Counted from the stretch's first letter, positions 7,507 through 17,221 are shown. The stretch: 64,000 nt of DNA from Flavonifractor sp. An100 (GCF_002161175.1 NZ_NFMA01000005.1:87994-151993), one strand, 5' to 3'. Program-made: numbers and translations. Notes: generated by a model not told the origin, from the sequence alone.

Positions 7507-8343
7507 TCAATAGGCTACCACGATGCCTCCGTCATTGGCGTAAACGGTGGTAATTCCCCTTGCCTCCAGGATAATCACATTGGAAAAGGCACATTTCGAC
7601 TCCACTAGAGCTTTTACTTGAAAGGCTCGCTCCAGGCAGTTACAGTGACTGATGGCCAGTGTGCGGCCCTTGTGGTCAGGGTCCTCTGCCATCCGATCCA
7701 CCATCTTGCCAAGGGCCTGTTTCATAGACAGCGCCTGCCCCAGCTTGCAGATCTCCCCCTCCGGAGTGGCGCCCATAAACAGCTTTATTTTCAGTGCTCC
7801 GGTGACCACAGCCTGCAACTTGGTCAGGCGACCGTTTTTCCGCAAGTTTTCCAGAGTCTCCAACACAAAGAGTGTTTTCATACGGTAGATGAACTGTTCA
7901 ACCTCTCGCACAACATGCTTGAATGGCATGCCAGAACCGGCCAGTTCCCGGATTTTTAAAGCCACCATCACCTCTCCAGCCGCTGCCGAACAGGAGTTAA
8001 ACACGTGGACGTTGACCTCTGGATGTTCCTCCTCCAGCAATAGCCTGGCCTGCTCGGCACTGTTGTGTGATCCGCTGAGCAATGCGGAAAGGGTAACCAC
8101 ATAGATATCCTGATCTCCACTGCGGTAGGCATCCAGATAACTCTGGGGAGAGGGACAGGAGGTGGAAGGCGCGGCCTCACTCTGCTTCATGGACCAAAGT
8201 AAATCCGCCTGGTCAAAGGTTTCGTCGTCTACAAAGGTGCTGCCGTTGGAATAGATGGTCAGGGGGACCACTGAAAAGCAGGGGTCCTTTCTCATCTGTG
8301 CAGTCAAATCGCAGCAGCTGTCTACAACGATTTTAAAACTCAT
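7507..8343 (-). CDS. DegV family (fatty-acid-binding) protein
   Basis: A 278-residue DegV protein. It starts MSFKIVVDSCCDLTAQM, the family's N-terminal strand with the DS/CDL motif, followed by VVPLTIYSNGSTFVDDE, TSCPSPQSYLDAY and VVTLSALLSGSHNSA. DegV proteins bind fatty acids and some serve as FakB subunits that present fatty acids to a FakA kinase. No fakA is seen nearby. The ATG at 8343 is preferred over the one at 8358 because GGAG is 9 bases ahead of it. Confidence 0.9.
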   Translation of the reverse strand: MSFKIVVDSCCDLTAQMRKDPCFSVVPLTIYSNGSTFVDDETFDQADLLWSMKQSEAAPSTSCPSPQSYLDAYRSGDQDIYVVTLSALLSGSHNSAEQARLLLEEEHPEVNVHVFNSCSAAAGEVMVALKIRELAGSGMPFKHVVREVEQFIYRMKTLFVLETLENLRKNGRLTKLQAVVTGALKIKLFMGATPEGEICKLGQALSMKQALGKMVDRMAEDPDHKGRTLAISHCNCLERAFQVKALVESKCAFSNVIILEARGITTVYANDGGIVVAY

Positions 8344-8446
8344 GAAGCTCATCTCCAAATATGGTTTTAAAAACCAGATTATTTTATTTAGCTTAGCACA
8401 TTCCTATGAACCTGTAAAGGGGGAGCAGTAGTTTCTGTGTACTTTT

Positions 8447-9217
8447 TTACCTAACCGTGTCTAATAATGAATGGCCCAGCTCCTCCTCCAGTTCCGCTAC
8501 CAGCTTCCGGTCTTCCTTAGAGGACAAATCCAGCTGTTCAAACAGATCGGGACGGCGCTCCCAAGTACGGAGGATGGATTGCTTTCTCCGCCATTGGTCC
8601 ACCTTGGCGTGGTTCCCGGACAACAGGATGGACGGAACCGCACGGTCATGCCAAATTTCGGGCCGTGAATATTGGGGGGCCTCTAAGGTGCCACTCCAAT
8701 GGCTCTCGTTTTCATAGCAGGATGGGTCGGACAGTACCCCTGGAACCAATCGGCACACCGCATCTGCTACGGCCATGGCTGGAATTTCTCCTCCCGTCAT
8801 GACAAAGTCCCCCAGGGAGATCTCTTCGTCCACGCATTCCTCAATAAAGCGCTCATCAATTCCCTCATAATGTCCGCAGACTAAGATCAGGCGGTTATAG
8901 CTGTCCTTTAAACGCCTGGCATCCGCCTGGCAGAAGGTCTTTCCGGCAGGAGACAGATAAATGGTATGGATTCGCTCCCCTGCTTCATCGCAGATGTGTT
9001 TCCAGCAGTGATAGAGGGGGTCAGCCTGCATTACCGCTCCCCGCCCTCCTCCGTAAGGGTAGTCATCCACCTGCTTCTGTTTATTCTTTGTATAGTCCCG
9101 AATTTGGTGGCACTCAATGCGGATATATCCCCGTTCTTGACCACGGCCTAAAACCGATTCACACAGCATATCTCCCACCACATCAGGAAATAATGTCATT
9201 ATATCAATCCGGTACAT
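8447..9217 (-). CDS. trmD: tRNA (guanine-N1)-methyltransferase
   Basis: A 256-residue SPOUT-class methyltransferase that makes m1G37 in tRNA, protecting the reading frame. It starts MYRIDIMTLFPDVV and contains YLSPAGKTF, LVCGHYEGIDERF and SLGDFVMTGGEIPAM, which form the knotted SAM-binding site, and a C-terminal substrate domain with the conserved PQYSRPE. The length is normal. It is unusual in standing alone: its usual partners rpsP, khpA and rimM are about 37 kb away in this window. Upstream lies a small GGCCC-GAAA-GGGCC hairpin (9252-9265) of unknown meaning. Confidence 0.96.
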   Translation of the reverse strand: MYRIDIMTLFPDVVGDMLCESVLGRGQERGYIRIECHQIRDYTKNKQKQVDDYPYGGGRGAVMQADPLYHCWKHICDEAGERIHTIYLSPAGKTFCQADARRLKDSYNRLILVCGHYEGIDERFIEECVDEEISLGDFVMTGGEIPAMAVADAVCRLVPGVLSDPSCYENESHWSGTLEAPQYSRPEIWHDRAVPSILLSGNHAKVDQWRRKQSILRTWERRPDLFEQLDLSSKEDRKLVAELEEELGHSLLDTVR

Positions 9218-9429
9218 GGGCTTTCGCTCCTTGCTTTTTATGTTCCCCTTTGGCCCTTTCGGGCCGTCATCATTATAAAGAATTTTCCTCTTTTTTTCAA
9301 TCTGCTTTTATACAATGGGGAAATTTCTTTCAAAAGGTGAGAAAAAGCCGAATTAATGCTATCTTTTTTTCCGGAAATGTGGTATGATTCCAGCGGTTAA
9401 TCACATCTTCCGAAAGTGAGGTTTTTGAT

Positions 9430-10782
9430 ATGTATTGTGTCCGCAATGTGACGGAGGATTTGGTGTGGATTGGCGCGAACGACCGTCAGGCCCCCATTTT
9501 TGAGGCCACCCATCCCGTCCCCAAAGGGATGTCCTTTAACTCCTACCTGCTGTTGGACGAGAAAACTGTCCTGTTTGACACGGTAGATCGGGGCGTTCAG
9601 ACCCAGTTCTTTGAAAATCTGGAGCACGCTTTGGGCGGACGGAAGCTGGACTATGTCTTTGTCCACCACATGGAGCCCGACCACGCCGCTACTTTAGGCG
9701 ACTTGATGATCCGTCATCCAGAGGCCACCATTGTGTGCAACGGGAAATCCATCAACATGATCCGTCAGTTCCACTGCACTGATCCCAAGGGTGCCATCCT
9801 GGTCAATGAGGGGGACACCCTCTCCACCGGCCGGCACCAGTTTACCTTTGTCAATGCCCCCATGGTCCACTGGCCGGAGGTGATGGTCAGCTACGACTCC
9901 ACCGACAAGATTCTCTTCTCTGCCGATGCCTTTGGAACCTTCGGCGCGCTGAATGGCATCCTGTTTGCGGATGAGGTGAATTTTGAGCGGGACTGGCTGG
10001 ACGAAGCCCGGCGCTATTATACAAACATTGTGGGCAAGTACGGCTCTCAGGTAACCGCCCTGCTCAATAAGGCTGCCAAGCTGGATATCCGTTATATCTG
10101 TCCTCTCCACGGTCCCGTGTGGCGGGATAACTTCTCCTTCATTTTGGATAAGTACACAAAGTGGGCCTCCTATCAGCCGGAAACCCAGGGAGTCCTCATC
10201 GCCTTTGCCTCCGTCTATGGAGGCACGGAGACTGCGGCCAACATTCTGGCCTGCCGGTTGGCGGAACGTGGAATCCCTGTGGAAATGTATGATGTGTCTG
10301 TCACCCACTATTCCTACGTCCTGTCTGCCGCATTCCAGTACAGCCACCTGGTCTTCGCTTCCACCACCTATAATAACGGAATCTTTGTTACCATGGAGAA
10401 CCTGCTCCATGACCTGGCCCACCACAACCTCCAGAATCGGAAGGTCGCCCTGATCCAAAACGGTTCCTGGGCTCCTGCCAGCGGCAAGCTGATGACCCAG
10501 ATTCTGGAATGTATGAAGGGAATGGAGATTTTGGAGGCGCCCTTTACCCTCAAATCCGCCCTTGCTCCGGGACAGGAGCAGCAGCTGGATGACCTGGCGG
10601 GTATTTTGGCCGCGTCGGTGCGCGGGGAGGAGCCCGTTGTAGAGGAGCCTCAGGCCCAGGAAAAGCCCCATGGTTTTGTATGCAAAATCTGCGGCTTTAT
10701 CTACGAGGGCGACACCCTGCCCGCTGACTTTGTCTGCCCCATCTGCCGGCGGCCGGCCAGCGACTTTGAGCCGTTGAGCTGA
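9430..10782 (+). CDS. Flavodiiron protein (FprA type) with fused C-terminal rubredoxin
   Basis: A 450-residue A-type flavoprotein that reduces O2 (or NO) to water using rubredoxin-delivered electrons, an oxygen-defence enzyme of anaerobes. The metallo-beta-lactamase-like diiron domain covers about 1-250, with the ligand motif HHMEPDHAATLGD, then H in APMVHWPE, D in FSADAFG and H in CPLHGPVW. The flavodoxin domain (about 253-395) begins ASVYGGTETAAN. The C-terminal 45 residues are a rubredoxin fold with CKICGFIYEG and CPICRRPASDF. A free rubredoxin gene follows, so one transcript probably encodes the whole electron relay. Confidence 0.95.
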   Translation: MYCVRNVTEDLVWIGANDRQAPIFEATHPVPKGMSFNSYLLLDEKTVLFDTVDRGVQTQFFENLEHALGGRKLDYVFVHHMEPDHAATLGDLMIRHPEATIVCNGKSINMIRQFHCTDPKGAILVNEGDTLSTGRHQFTFVNAPMVHWPEVMVSYDSTDKILFSADAFGTFGALNGILFADEVNFERDWLDEARRYYTNIVGKYGSQVTALLNKAAKLDIRYICPLHGPVWRDNFSFILDKYTKWASYQPETQGVLIAFASVYGGTETAANILACRLAERGIPVEMYDVSVTHYSYVLSAAFQYSHLVFASTTYNNGIFVTMENLLHDLAHHNLQNRKVALIQNGSWAPASGKLMTQILECMKGMEILEAPFTLKSALAPGQEQQLDDLAGILAASVRGEEPVVEEPQAQEKPHGFVCKICGFIYEGDTLPADFVCPICRRPASDFEPLS

Positions 10783-10812
10783 TTTGATCAAAATAAATAA
10801 GGAGTCTGTGGT

Positions 10813-10938
10813 ATGAGTTATGTCTGTGACCTGTGCGGGTTTCGTTATGACGAGGTCGAAAAGGGCCCCATGCCTGAGGATTATACCTGTCCCCTGTGCG
10901 GAGCGGACAAAAGTCACTTTGAACCTGACCCCTCCTGA
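10813..10938 (+). CDS. Rubredoxin-like small iron protein
   Basis: A 41-residue protein beginning MSYVCDLCGFRYDEVEKGP, with the two iron knuckles CDLC and CPLC and the DYTCPLCGADKSHFEP ending. It is shorter than classical rubredoxins (about 52 residues) but keeps all four cysteines. AAGGAG stands ahead of the ATG. It lies 30 bases after the flavodiiron gene and shares its terminator, so it is likely the soluble electron donor for that enzyme. Confidence 0.9.
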   Translation: MSYVCDLCGFRYDEVEKGPMPEDYTCPLCGADKSHFEPDPS

Positions 10939-10942
10939 ACGC

Positions 10943-10980
10943 AAAAAAGGACGGACCATAAAATGGTCCGTCCTCTTTCT
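10943..10980. terminator. Bidirectional intrinsic terminator
   Basis: A perfect 10-bp stem (10949-10958 with 10964-10973) flanked by A-run on the left and TCTTTCT on the right. It serves the rubredoxin gene and, on the minus strand, the glycosyltransferase ending at 10990. Confidence 0.88.
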
Positions 10981-10989
10981 ATCTAAAAA

Positions 10990-12258
10990 TTACCGGGAAA
11001 TCAATACCTTTCCCTTTTCCAACGCGGCAGGAGAGATGTTTCGTGTATGCCGGATCTCCTCCCAGACGGTGGTCTTCTTCACAAAGCTGCCCAGCGTAAT
11101 GGGCACCCAGGAGAGCAGGAACAGCCAGTACAGGGCCAAGCTCTTAAGAAGCCGCCGGTCCCATTTTCCCTCTACAGTTAGCACCAGGCCTGCCGCCAAC
11201 GTGGAGACCAGTGCAGTCATAATTAGGTTGAGTAGCACAGCACCCAGGAACACAGCGGGGACTTCGATGAGTTTATGGCATCCCGAGCATGCCGCCAGCG
11301 AGGAGACAATCAGTCCCAGAACTGCCGCCACCTGGTAGGCGGGAATAAGAAGAGTTGCTCCCAAATCAATCAGTGCAGGCAGAGAACCTCCCGTCCCAAT
11401 GGACCGCCAGGTCCGCCCCAGATACTGTCCGGCTACCTGAATGGTCCCGCTGGTCCAGCGGCGGCGCTGTTTCACTGATAACGCATAATCTAGGGGCTGT
11501 TCATCATAGGTGATGGCCTTGGGCACCCAGCTCACCTTCTCCCCTGCCATGATGCACTGGGCGGTAATCTCCAAATCCTCACTGATCGTGTCGGTACGCC
11601 ATCCGCCCAGATGCTCCAGAGTTCGGGCAGAGATCATAAAGCCCGTTCCGTTGACCAGAGCGGACAGCCCTAATCCAGCCTTCCCCCCGTTATGGAACCG
11701 GTCCATCATCCAGTAATAGATGGAGTAACAGCCAGACATGACTGAGTCATAGGGGTTTTTGCTGTCCCGGTACCCCTGGGCCACCCGGGCCCCGGCCAGA
11801 TAGGCGTTGTTCATCTCCGCCAAAAAGCGGCGGTCCACCACGTTGTCCGCATCAAAGACACAGTAAGCGTCATACTGTCTGCCACGCAGGCGGTGATAGG
11901 CGAACCGGAGCACTTCTCCCTTGCTCTTCACCGGTACCGTACATTCCAACACCTTCGCCCCAAAATTCACAGCGGCCTGAGCCGTGTTATCGGTACAGTT
12001 ATTGGGAATTACCCAAATGTCATACAGATCTTGGGGGTAATCCTGGGTCAGCAGACTGTTGATCAGTGGCCCAATCACCAGTTCTTCATTTCTAGCTGCA
12101 ATCAACACCGCAAAACGAGTGCGTGCTGGATGCCAGCCATAGTCCAAGGGACGGCGCCAGGACATTAGTCCAGTGATGAAATAGTAGCCGCCCCAAATGG
12201 AAACCGACAAACACAACAGGCCGGATATGACCACTAAAACAGAAATCAACAACTCCAT
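10990..12258 (-). CDS. Family 2 membrane glycosyltransferase
   Basis: A 422-residue processive-type GT2 enzyme. An N-terminal transmembrane helix (about 5-28) precedes the GT-A domain: VLIAARNEELVI (nucleotide-sugar binding), CVFDADNVV (DxD-type metal site), TDTISEDLEITA (the ED catalytic motif) and KQRRRWTSG (the QxxRW acceptor-site motif). Three or four membrane helices follow from about residue 295. This is the layout of enzymes that polymerise and export beta-linked polysaccharides or decorate lipids. The sugar and acceptor are unknown, and no polysaccharide cluster surrounds it. Confidence 0.88.
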   Translation of the reverse strand: MELLISVLVVISGLLCLSVSIWGGYYFITGLMSWRRPLDYGWHPARTRFAVLIAARNEELVIGPLINSLLTQDYPQDLYDIWVIPNNCTDNTAQAAVNFGAKVLECTVPVKSKGEVLRFAYHRLRGRQYDAYCVFDADNVVDRRFLAEMNNAYLAGARVAQGYRDSKNPYDSVMSGCYSIYYWMMDRFHNGGKAGLGLSALVNGTGFMISARTLEHLGGWRTDTISEDLEITAQCIMAGEKVSWVPKAITYDEQPLDYALSVKQRRRWTSGTIQVAGQYLGRTWRSIGTGGSLPALIDLGATLLIPAYQVAAVLGLIVSSLAACSGCHKLIEVPAVFLGAVLLNLIMTALVSTLAAGLVLTVEGKWDRRLLKSLALYWLFLLSWVPITLGSFVKKTTVWEEIRHTRNISPAALEKGKVLISR

Positions 12259-12449
12259 GCTCTGTCCCTCCTTTTTTGCTCTGGGGCTATCATAGCAAAT
12301 ATTTGTTAAGGACAGAGTAAGGGAACCATTAAGATTTGATAAAGAGATTCTTAATTTCCCATTTTTTCTACATCAAACCAAGGAAAATCTTGTCATAGGA
12401 CATGTCTTGCCCCTCATAGGGTGGTAGAAAAGCAAGGGAGGGCGACCAT

Positions 12450-12707
12450 ATGAAAATCCGGCTGGAAGAACTGCGGTATAAGGAAGTCATCAGCGTCACC
12501 GATGGCTGTCGGTTTGGGTTTGTGGAGGACGCCGAGCTGGAGCTGGATGACGGGCGGGTCACCGCTTTGATTATCCCGGGCCGGCGCCGTCTGTTTGGCC
12601 TGCTGGGGCGAGAGGCGGACCGCCGCATCTCCTGGGATATGGTCAAGCGCTTTGGGGAGGACATCATTTTGGTTGAGGATGCCCCCCATATTCCGGCGAT
12701 TGAGTAG
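12450..12707 (+). CDS. YlmC/YmxH family sporulation protein (PRC-barrel)
   Basis: An 85-residue single PRC-barrel domain: MKIRLEELRYKEVISV, then GFVEDAELELDDGRVTALIIPG and ISWDMVKRFGEDIILVE. It matches the YlmC/YmxH group found in spore-formers. The exact role is not established. It has a strong GGGAGGG ribosome site and converges on addA, whose stop lies only 10 bases away. Confidence 0.9.
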   Translation: MKIRLEELRYKEVISVTDGCRFGFVEDAELELDDGRVTALIIPGRRRLFGLLGREADRRISWDMVKRFGEDIILVEDAPHIPAIE

Positions 12708-12717
12708 GCTCCTCTGG

Positions 12718-15700
12718 TTACAGTTCCACCGTTGTTCCTGTTTCAAAAAACCACAATACCGTCCGGATAACCGGTCGCTTTAAAATGGCGGACAGTGCCT
12801 GCACATAGGCCTGTAGCTGGGGACGATATTGCTCCCCACGCTCCTCTTCCTGCCCCGGAGCAATCCGGTCCGACTTAAAGTCCACCACGGTCACGCCCTC
12901 ATCACTTTGAAACCACGCGTCCACGACGCCCTGGAGCAAAATTTCCTCGCCCTCCCCGGCATCGGGATAATAATCCGATGCCGGTACCAAAAGTGAAAAT
13001 TTAAATTCCCGGTTGCACACTTTGGCCTGGACCATCTCCTGTCCCAACGGGCTGGAGAAAAAAGCGGACAGCCGTTCCGGCTCGATGCTTTTCCCTTGCA
13101 GAGGCGTTAAAAATCCCTGTTCCACCAGTTCGTCTACCTGCTGCGCAATGGCCTGGGGGGTGTGCTCTCCCTCCAGAGACAGGTATTGCATGGCAAGATG
13201 GAGGGCGGTTCCTCTCTGGGCCGGTGTCAATCCCTGCTCCTGTGCAATAAAATTGGGACGCTCCAGAGGCAGATGCCGCTGTGCTGTTTCCCGTGGTGTA
13301 ACGCCCCCCTCTTCCGCTACCTCCTGGTCCAGAGTTCTCCCTTTAATTTGCGTGGCAGTCAATTTGGAGGGAATATTGGCACAGGCGGCCCAGGGATATT
13401 GCCATAGCCACCGCTCCAACAGTGTCTGCTCCTCTGCTTCCTCCTGGGGAGCTACTTCCGACTCCTGCTGTGTCGTCTGCTCCCACTGGGTCAGCGCCTC
13501 GCCTGGGATCCAGCGGATGGTCCAAGCAGGCCCCAGCGGAGAGGCGTCCACAGCCGGCAGATGGGCCAGCTCTCTCAGCTGCTCCGCCTCAGGACGGGTC
13601 AGTGCATGGAGCAGAACCCACTGTCCCACACTCTGTTGGCTTTCCAGCACCATGGGCGAAACTGGTGCGGACAAGTCCTCCTTCATTCGCTCCAAAGCCC
13701 GTACTCCCTCCGTCAGCGTCAGAGTGAGAATGAGCTTTTCCCTGGCCCGGGTCATGGCCACATATAGTAGGCGCAGTTCCTCCGCCATCATCTCCCGTTC
13801 CAACTGCCGTGCCACCGCCCGGCGCGCCAAGGTGGGATACTCAATCATCCGCTCCCGGTCCAGGCCCTTGGGGCCGACCCCCAGCACCGGATGAAACAAC
13901 ACCGGACGCATCAGATCCTCCCGGTTAAGGCGGCGGCTTAAGCCGCAGACCAACACCACCGGGCGTTCCAAACCTTTGGAGCGGTGGATGGACAGAATGG
14001 ACACGCCCTCTCCTTCCCGGCCGGGTCCGACTACAGGGATTCTACCGCCAGTATCGTTCAGACGGTCCAGACGCAACAAGAATTGAAATAGGGTGCGACA
14101 ACCCGATTCCTCCAACTGCCCAGCCAGGGCATAGAGGGCAAGCAGGTTATCCTGCCGCTCTCTGCCCCGGTCCATAGCGCCAAAGATGCCAAGGAGATTC
14201 GTCTTTTCATAGATATGCCAAATAAGCTGCCGGCAGGTCCGGTCCCCGGCTCCAAAGCGAAGCTCCGCCAGCTGGGTCAAAAAATCCTGGCAGGCTGGAT
14301 CTCCCGCCGCGGCGTTCTCTTCCACCGCATGGTAGAAATCTCCATCTGCTCCCGCGCGCAGCAGTGCCAGTTGGTCAGCTGTGAAGCCGTACACCGGGGA
14401 ACGTAAAGCGGAAATCAAAGCCACATCCTGGCGGGGGTTATCTACGATACGCAGGATAGAGAGGGCCACGTTGACCTCGGTGGTGGAAAACAGCTCCTCG
14501 CCCCCCTCCGCCTCCCAGGGGATTTGCTCCTCCTCCAGGGCACGCAAATAGTGGTGCAGAACCGTGCCAGGGCTGCGCAGGAGAATCATTATGTCCGACG
14601 GACGGACAGGACGCTGAGTATCGCCTTCGGTCACCATAAGGGGCTGGGACAGCAGCTGTTTGATCCTCCGGGCGGCAAACCGTGCCTCCAACAGATCCTT
14701 GCTCTCCTTCTCCCCCTCCTGTTCCCCTAAAAAGGAGAGATCCAGGGTATTAAATTCCAGCTCATAGCCGTTCCCCTCCGGGAATTTGGCCCCAGGCACC
14801 AATGCCTGGTCTTCCGTGTAGTCGATCTCGCCAAATTCCTCGGACATGATGTTCCGGAACAGGTCGTTGCAGCCCAGCAGCACCTGGGGCCGGGAACGGA
14901 AGTTCTGAGACAGCACCCGTTTGCGGGGCTGCCCCTTCTGGGCCTGCTCTCCGTTGGGAAAACGGCGGTACTTCTCCAAGAAAATGGTGGGGTCGGCCAA
15001 ACGGAAGCGATAAATGGACTGCTTCACATCCCCCACCTGAAACAGCCGTTTCCCCTGATCGGAAATGGCGAAGAAAATGGCGTTTTGCACCTGGTTGGTG
15101 TCCTGATATTCGTCCACCATCACTTCTTCAAAGCGGGCGGACCAGCTGTGTGCCAGGGGGGTGGGACTGCCGTCCTCCTGCCGCAGCAGACGCACAGCAA
15201 AATGCTCCAAATCGGAAAAGTCCATCACACCCCGCCGTTTTTTCTCCGCGGCATAGGCCTTTTGTACATCAATGACCAGATCCATTAAAGCCTGGACAGC
15301 AGGCCGGGCCTGGGCCAACTCCTCCAACAGAGAAGCGCTGTCCCCCTCCATCAGCTGGGCCAACTTCTCCAGCCGTTTTTTACACCGGGAACGGATCGCC
15401 TTAACCCGTTCCGCCGCCAGTTGCCCTCGCTCCTCCTCCATAGGGCTGAGCTCCCGGCTGCGCTTCTTTTTTCGTCCCGCAGCTGGGAAAGAGATGGGCA
15501 GACAGGAGGCAGCCTCATCCCATTGGGACGAGGCCAAAAAGCGCTGAACATCCTCCAAAGAGGCGGACAGGGAGGGCCCATAATTGACCTGCAGCAGTTC
15601 GTCCTCCTGGGTCAGCTCCAGAGCGCGTGCCAGTTCTCCCACGCACCACTTTGCCTGCCTGTGGGCATCCTGCAGCAAAAGGGAGCCCCAGGGAGTCTGA

Positions 15701-16323
15701 GCCATGTCGGATACACCGTCCAAGGCCCACACTTCCCCTTGTTCCCTTAACCAGCGCTCCGGATCGGGGTGGCTCTGCACCCGCCCGGAAATATCCAGAA
15801 CAATTTGCACCAAACGGCTGTCATCCCGCCCGACGGACAGAGTGTCCACCAGGCAGGCAAAGGGGCTGTCCTCCTCCAGCCCCTGATAGCGCACATCCAG
15901 CACCTCTTCCAAAGTCCGGGCCAGCAGCACCTGGGCCTCCCCCTCGTCACACAGGCGGGTATCGGGGTCCAAATCCAGCTGATGTCCGCTCTCCCGCAGC
16001 AGGGCGGCACAGAAGGAGTGGATGGTGGAGATCTGTGCCTTATAGACTAGCGTAGACTGCCGACGCAGATGTCGGTCGCCCGGGCGCTGGGCCAACCGGG
16101 CTGCCAATTCCTGGGCAATCCGGGAGCGTAGCTCCGCAGCCGCCGCTTTTGTGTAGGTGATGACCAGAAAACGGTCAATATCCAACCGCTCCCGGTCCAC
16201 ATGGTCCAACAAACGCTCCACCAACACCCGGGTCTTGCCGGAGCCAGCAGCGGCGGAAACCAATAATTCTCCGCCCCGGTCATCTACGATATTTTTCTGC
16301 TCCTGCGTCAGCGGAAACGCCAT
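12718..16323 (-). CDS. addA: ATP-dependent helicase/nuclease subunit A
   Basis: A 1201-residue UvrD-type helicase with a C-terminal nuclease, the AddA half of the AddAB double-strand-break resection enzyme. Helicase motifs in order: AAAGSGKTRVLVERLL (Walker A, about residue 22), VMVDEYQDTNQVQ (motif II), LSQNFRSRPQVL (motif IV region) and LRLLYVAMTRAREKL (motif VI). The nuclease site is at the C-terminus with VVDFKSDR. Full length. The partner addB is on the same strand, but a hydrolase and a kinase gene separate the two. Confidence 0.96.
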   Translation of the reverse strand: MAFPLTQEQKNIVDDRGGELLVSAAAGSGKTRVLVERLLDHVDRERLDIDRFLVITYTKAAAAELRSRIAQELAARLAQRPGDRHLRRQSTLVYKAQISTIHSFCAALLRESGHQLDLDPDTRLCDEGEAQVLLARTLEEVLDVRYQGLEEDSPFACLVDTLSVGRDDSRLVQIVLDISGRVQSHPDPERWLREQGEVWALDGVSDMAQTPWGSLLLQDAHRQAKWCVGELARALELTQEDELLQVNYGPSLSASLEDVQRFLASSQWDEAASCLPISFPAAGRKKKRSRELSPMEEERGQLAAERVKAIRSRCKKRLEKLAQLMEGDSASLLEELAQARPAVQALMDLVIDVQKAYAAEKKRRGVMDFSDLEHFAVRLLRQEDGSPTPLAHSWSARFEEVMVDEYQDTNQVQNAIFFAISDQGKRLFQVGDVKQSIYRFRLADPTIFLEKYRRFPNGEQAQKGQPRKRVLSQNFRSRPQVLLGCNDLFRNIMSEEFGEIDYTEDQALVPGAKFPEGNGYELEFNTLDLSFLGEQEGEKESKDLLEARFAARRIKQLLSQPLMVTEGDTQRPVRPSDIMILLRSPGTVLHHYLRALEEEQIPWEAEGGEELFSTTEVNVALSILRIVDNPRQDVALISALRSPVYGFTADQLALLRAGADGDFYHAVEENAAAGDPACQDFLTQLAELRFGAGDRTCRQLIWHIYEKTNLLGIFGAMDRGRERQDNLLALYALAGQLEESGCRTLFQFLLRLDRLNDTGGRIPVVGPGREGEGVSILSIHRSKGLERPVVLVCGLSRRLNREDLMRPVLFHPVLGVGPKGLDRERMIEYPTLARRAVARQLEREMMAEELRLLYVAMTRAREKLILTLTLTEGVRALERMKEDLSAPVSPMVLESQQSVGQWVLLHALTRPEAEQLRELAHLPAVDASPLGPAWTIRWIPGEALTQWEQTTQQESEVAPQEEAEEQTLLERWLWQYPWAACANIPSKLTATQIKGRTLDQEVAEEGGVTPRETAQRHLPLERPNFIAQEQGLTPAQRGTALHLAMQYLSLEGEHTPQAIAQQVDELVEQGFLTPLQGKSIEPERLSAFFSSPLGQEMVQAKVCNREFKFSLLVPASDYYPDAGEGEEILLQGVVDAWFQSDEGVTVVDFKSDRIAPGQEEERGEQYRPQLQAYVQALSAILKRPVIRTVLWFFETGTTVEL

Positions 16324-16359
16324 ACATCCTCCTCCTTTCCACTCTTTTTGCTTCTTGGA

Positions 16360-17193
16360 TCAGGGCCGCAATAGGCTTAAAAACTTTTCAATACGGATTC
16401 CTTTATTTTTTTCCATCTCATCCTGCTCCAGGAAAATCAGGCGTTCCAAAACCTCCATTGCCTGCCGCACAGCAGGGCAAAGGCCATTACCGGCCAGCAG
16501 TTCTCCCACCAAAACGGCGGAAAACAGATCTCCAGTTCCGGGAAAATGGACCTTAATAAAGCGGTACGGAAGGGTGAAATACTCCTCCTTCTGGTGGTCA
16601 TAGCCCCAAACCACATGGGCTCCGGTCTCCTGCTCCACACCGCTGGTCACCACGATGGACCGTGGCCCAAAGGCCCGCAGACCGTCCACAACTTGCCGGG
16701 CTTCCTTCTGACTCAGCGCCTCCTGGCCCTGATACAAACCGGTTAAAAATTCCGCCTCAGTCTGGTTGGGAACAATTACATCCGCCACTCCAATGAGTTG
16801 GCGCATATTTTCTACCGTCTCCTGGCTCACACCATTATAGAGCTTTCCCTCGTCCCCCATAATGGGGTCGGTCATCACCAGCAGCCCCTCTTTCCGCTGG
16901 CTGGCAATAAAGTCCCGGATAATCCCAACCTGGGCTGCGGAGGCCAAAAATCCAGTGGTGATGCAGTCAAACTGGAATCCCAATTCCTTCCATACATCAA
17001 TAGCCTTTACCATATAATCTGTCGTGTCTAAAATGGTAAACTTGCCATAGTCCAGGGTATTGGATACCAGAGCGGTAGGAAGATTATATACACTGTGTCC
17101 GAAATTGGACAGCACAGGTAGCATCGCAGCCAGCGCTACCTTCCCATATCCAGGCATATCATTGATTATTAAAATGTTTTTGCTTTGCTCCAT
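16360..17193 (-). CDS. Pyridoxamine/pyridoxal kinase
   Basis: A 277-residue ribokinase-family vitamin B6 kinase. It starts MEQSKNILIINDMPGYGKVA, contains VMTDPIMGDEGKLYNGV and VPNQTEAEFLTG, and ends with the catalytic FPGTGDLFSAVLVGEL, where the conserved Asp is the general base. It would phosphorylate pyridoxamine or pyridoxal to make PLP precursors. The ATG at 17193 is chosen over the longer frame because AAGGAAGAG precedes it and similarity begins there. It sits between addB and addA in one minus-strand gene train with gaps of 28-47 bases. Confidence 0.88.
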   Translation of the reverse strand: MEQSKNILIINDMPGYGKVALAAMLPVLSNFGHSVYNLPTALVSNTLDYGKFTILDTTDYMVKAIDVWKELGFQFDCITTGFLASAAQVGIIRDFIASQRKEGLLVMTDPIMGDEGKLYNGVSQETVENMRQLIGVADVIVPNQTEAEFLTGLYQGQEALSQKEARQVVDGLRAFGPRSIVVTSGVEQETGAHVVWGYDHQKEEYFTLPYRFIKVHFPGTGDLFSAVLVGELLAGNGLCPAVRQAMEVLERLIFLEQDEMEKNKGIRIEKFLSLLRP

Positions 17194-17221
17194 AGATGTT
17201 CTCTTCCTTCTTCCCAGTTCT

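Noticed and set aside
9694..10959. A 421-codon minus-strand open frame opposite the flavodiiron and rubredoxin genes
   Set aside because: Both plus-strand proteins are unmistakable with all metal ligands; the antisense frame resembles nothing and spans a terminator.
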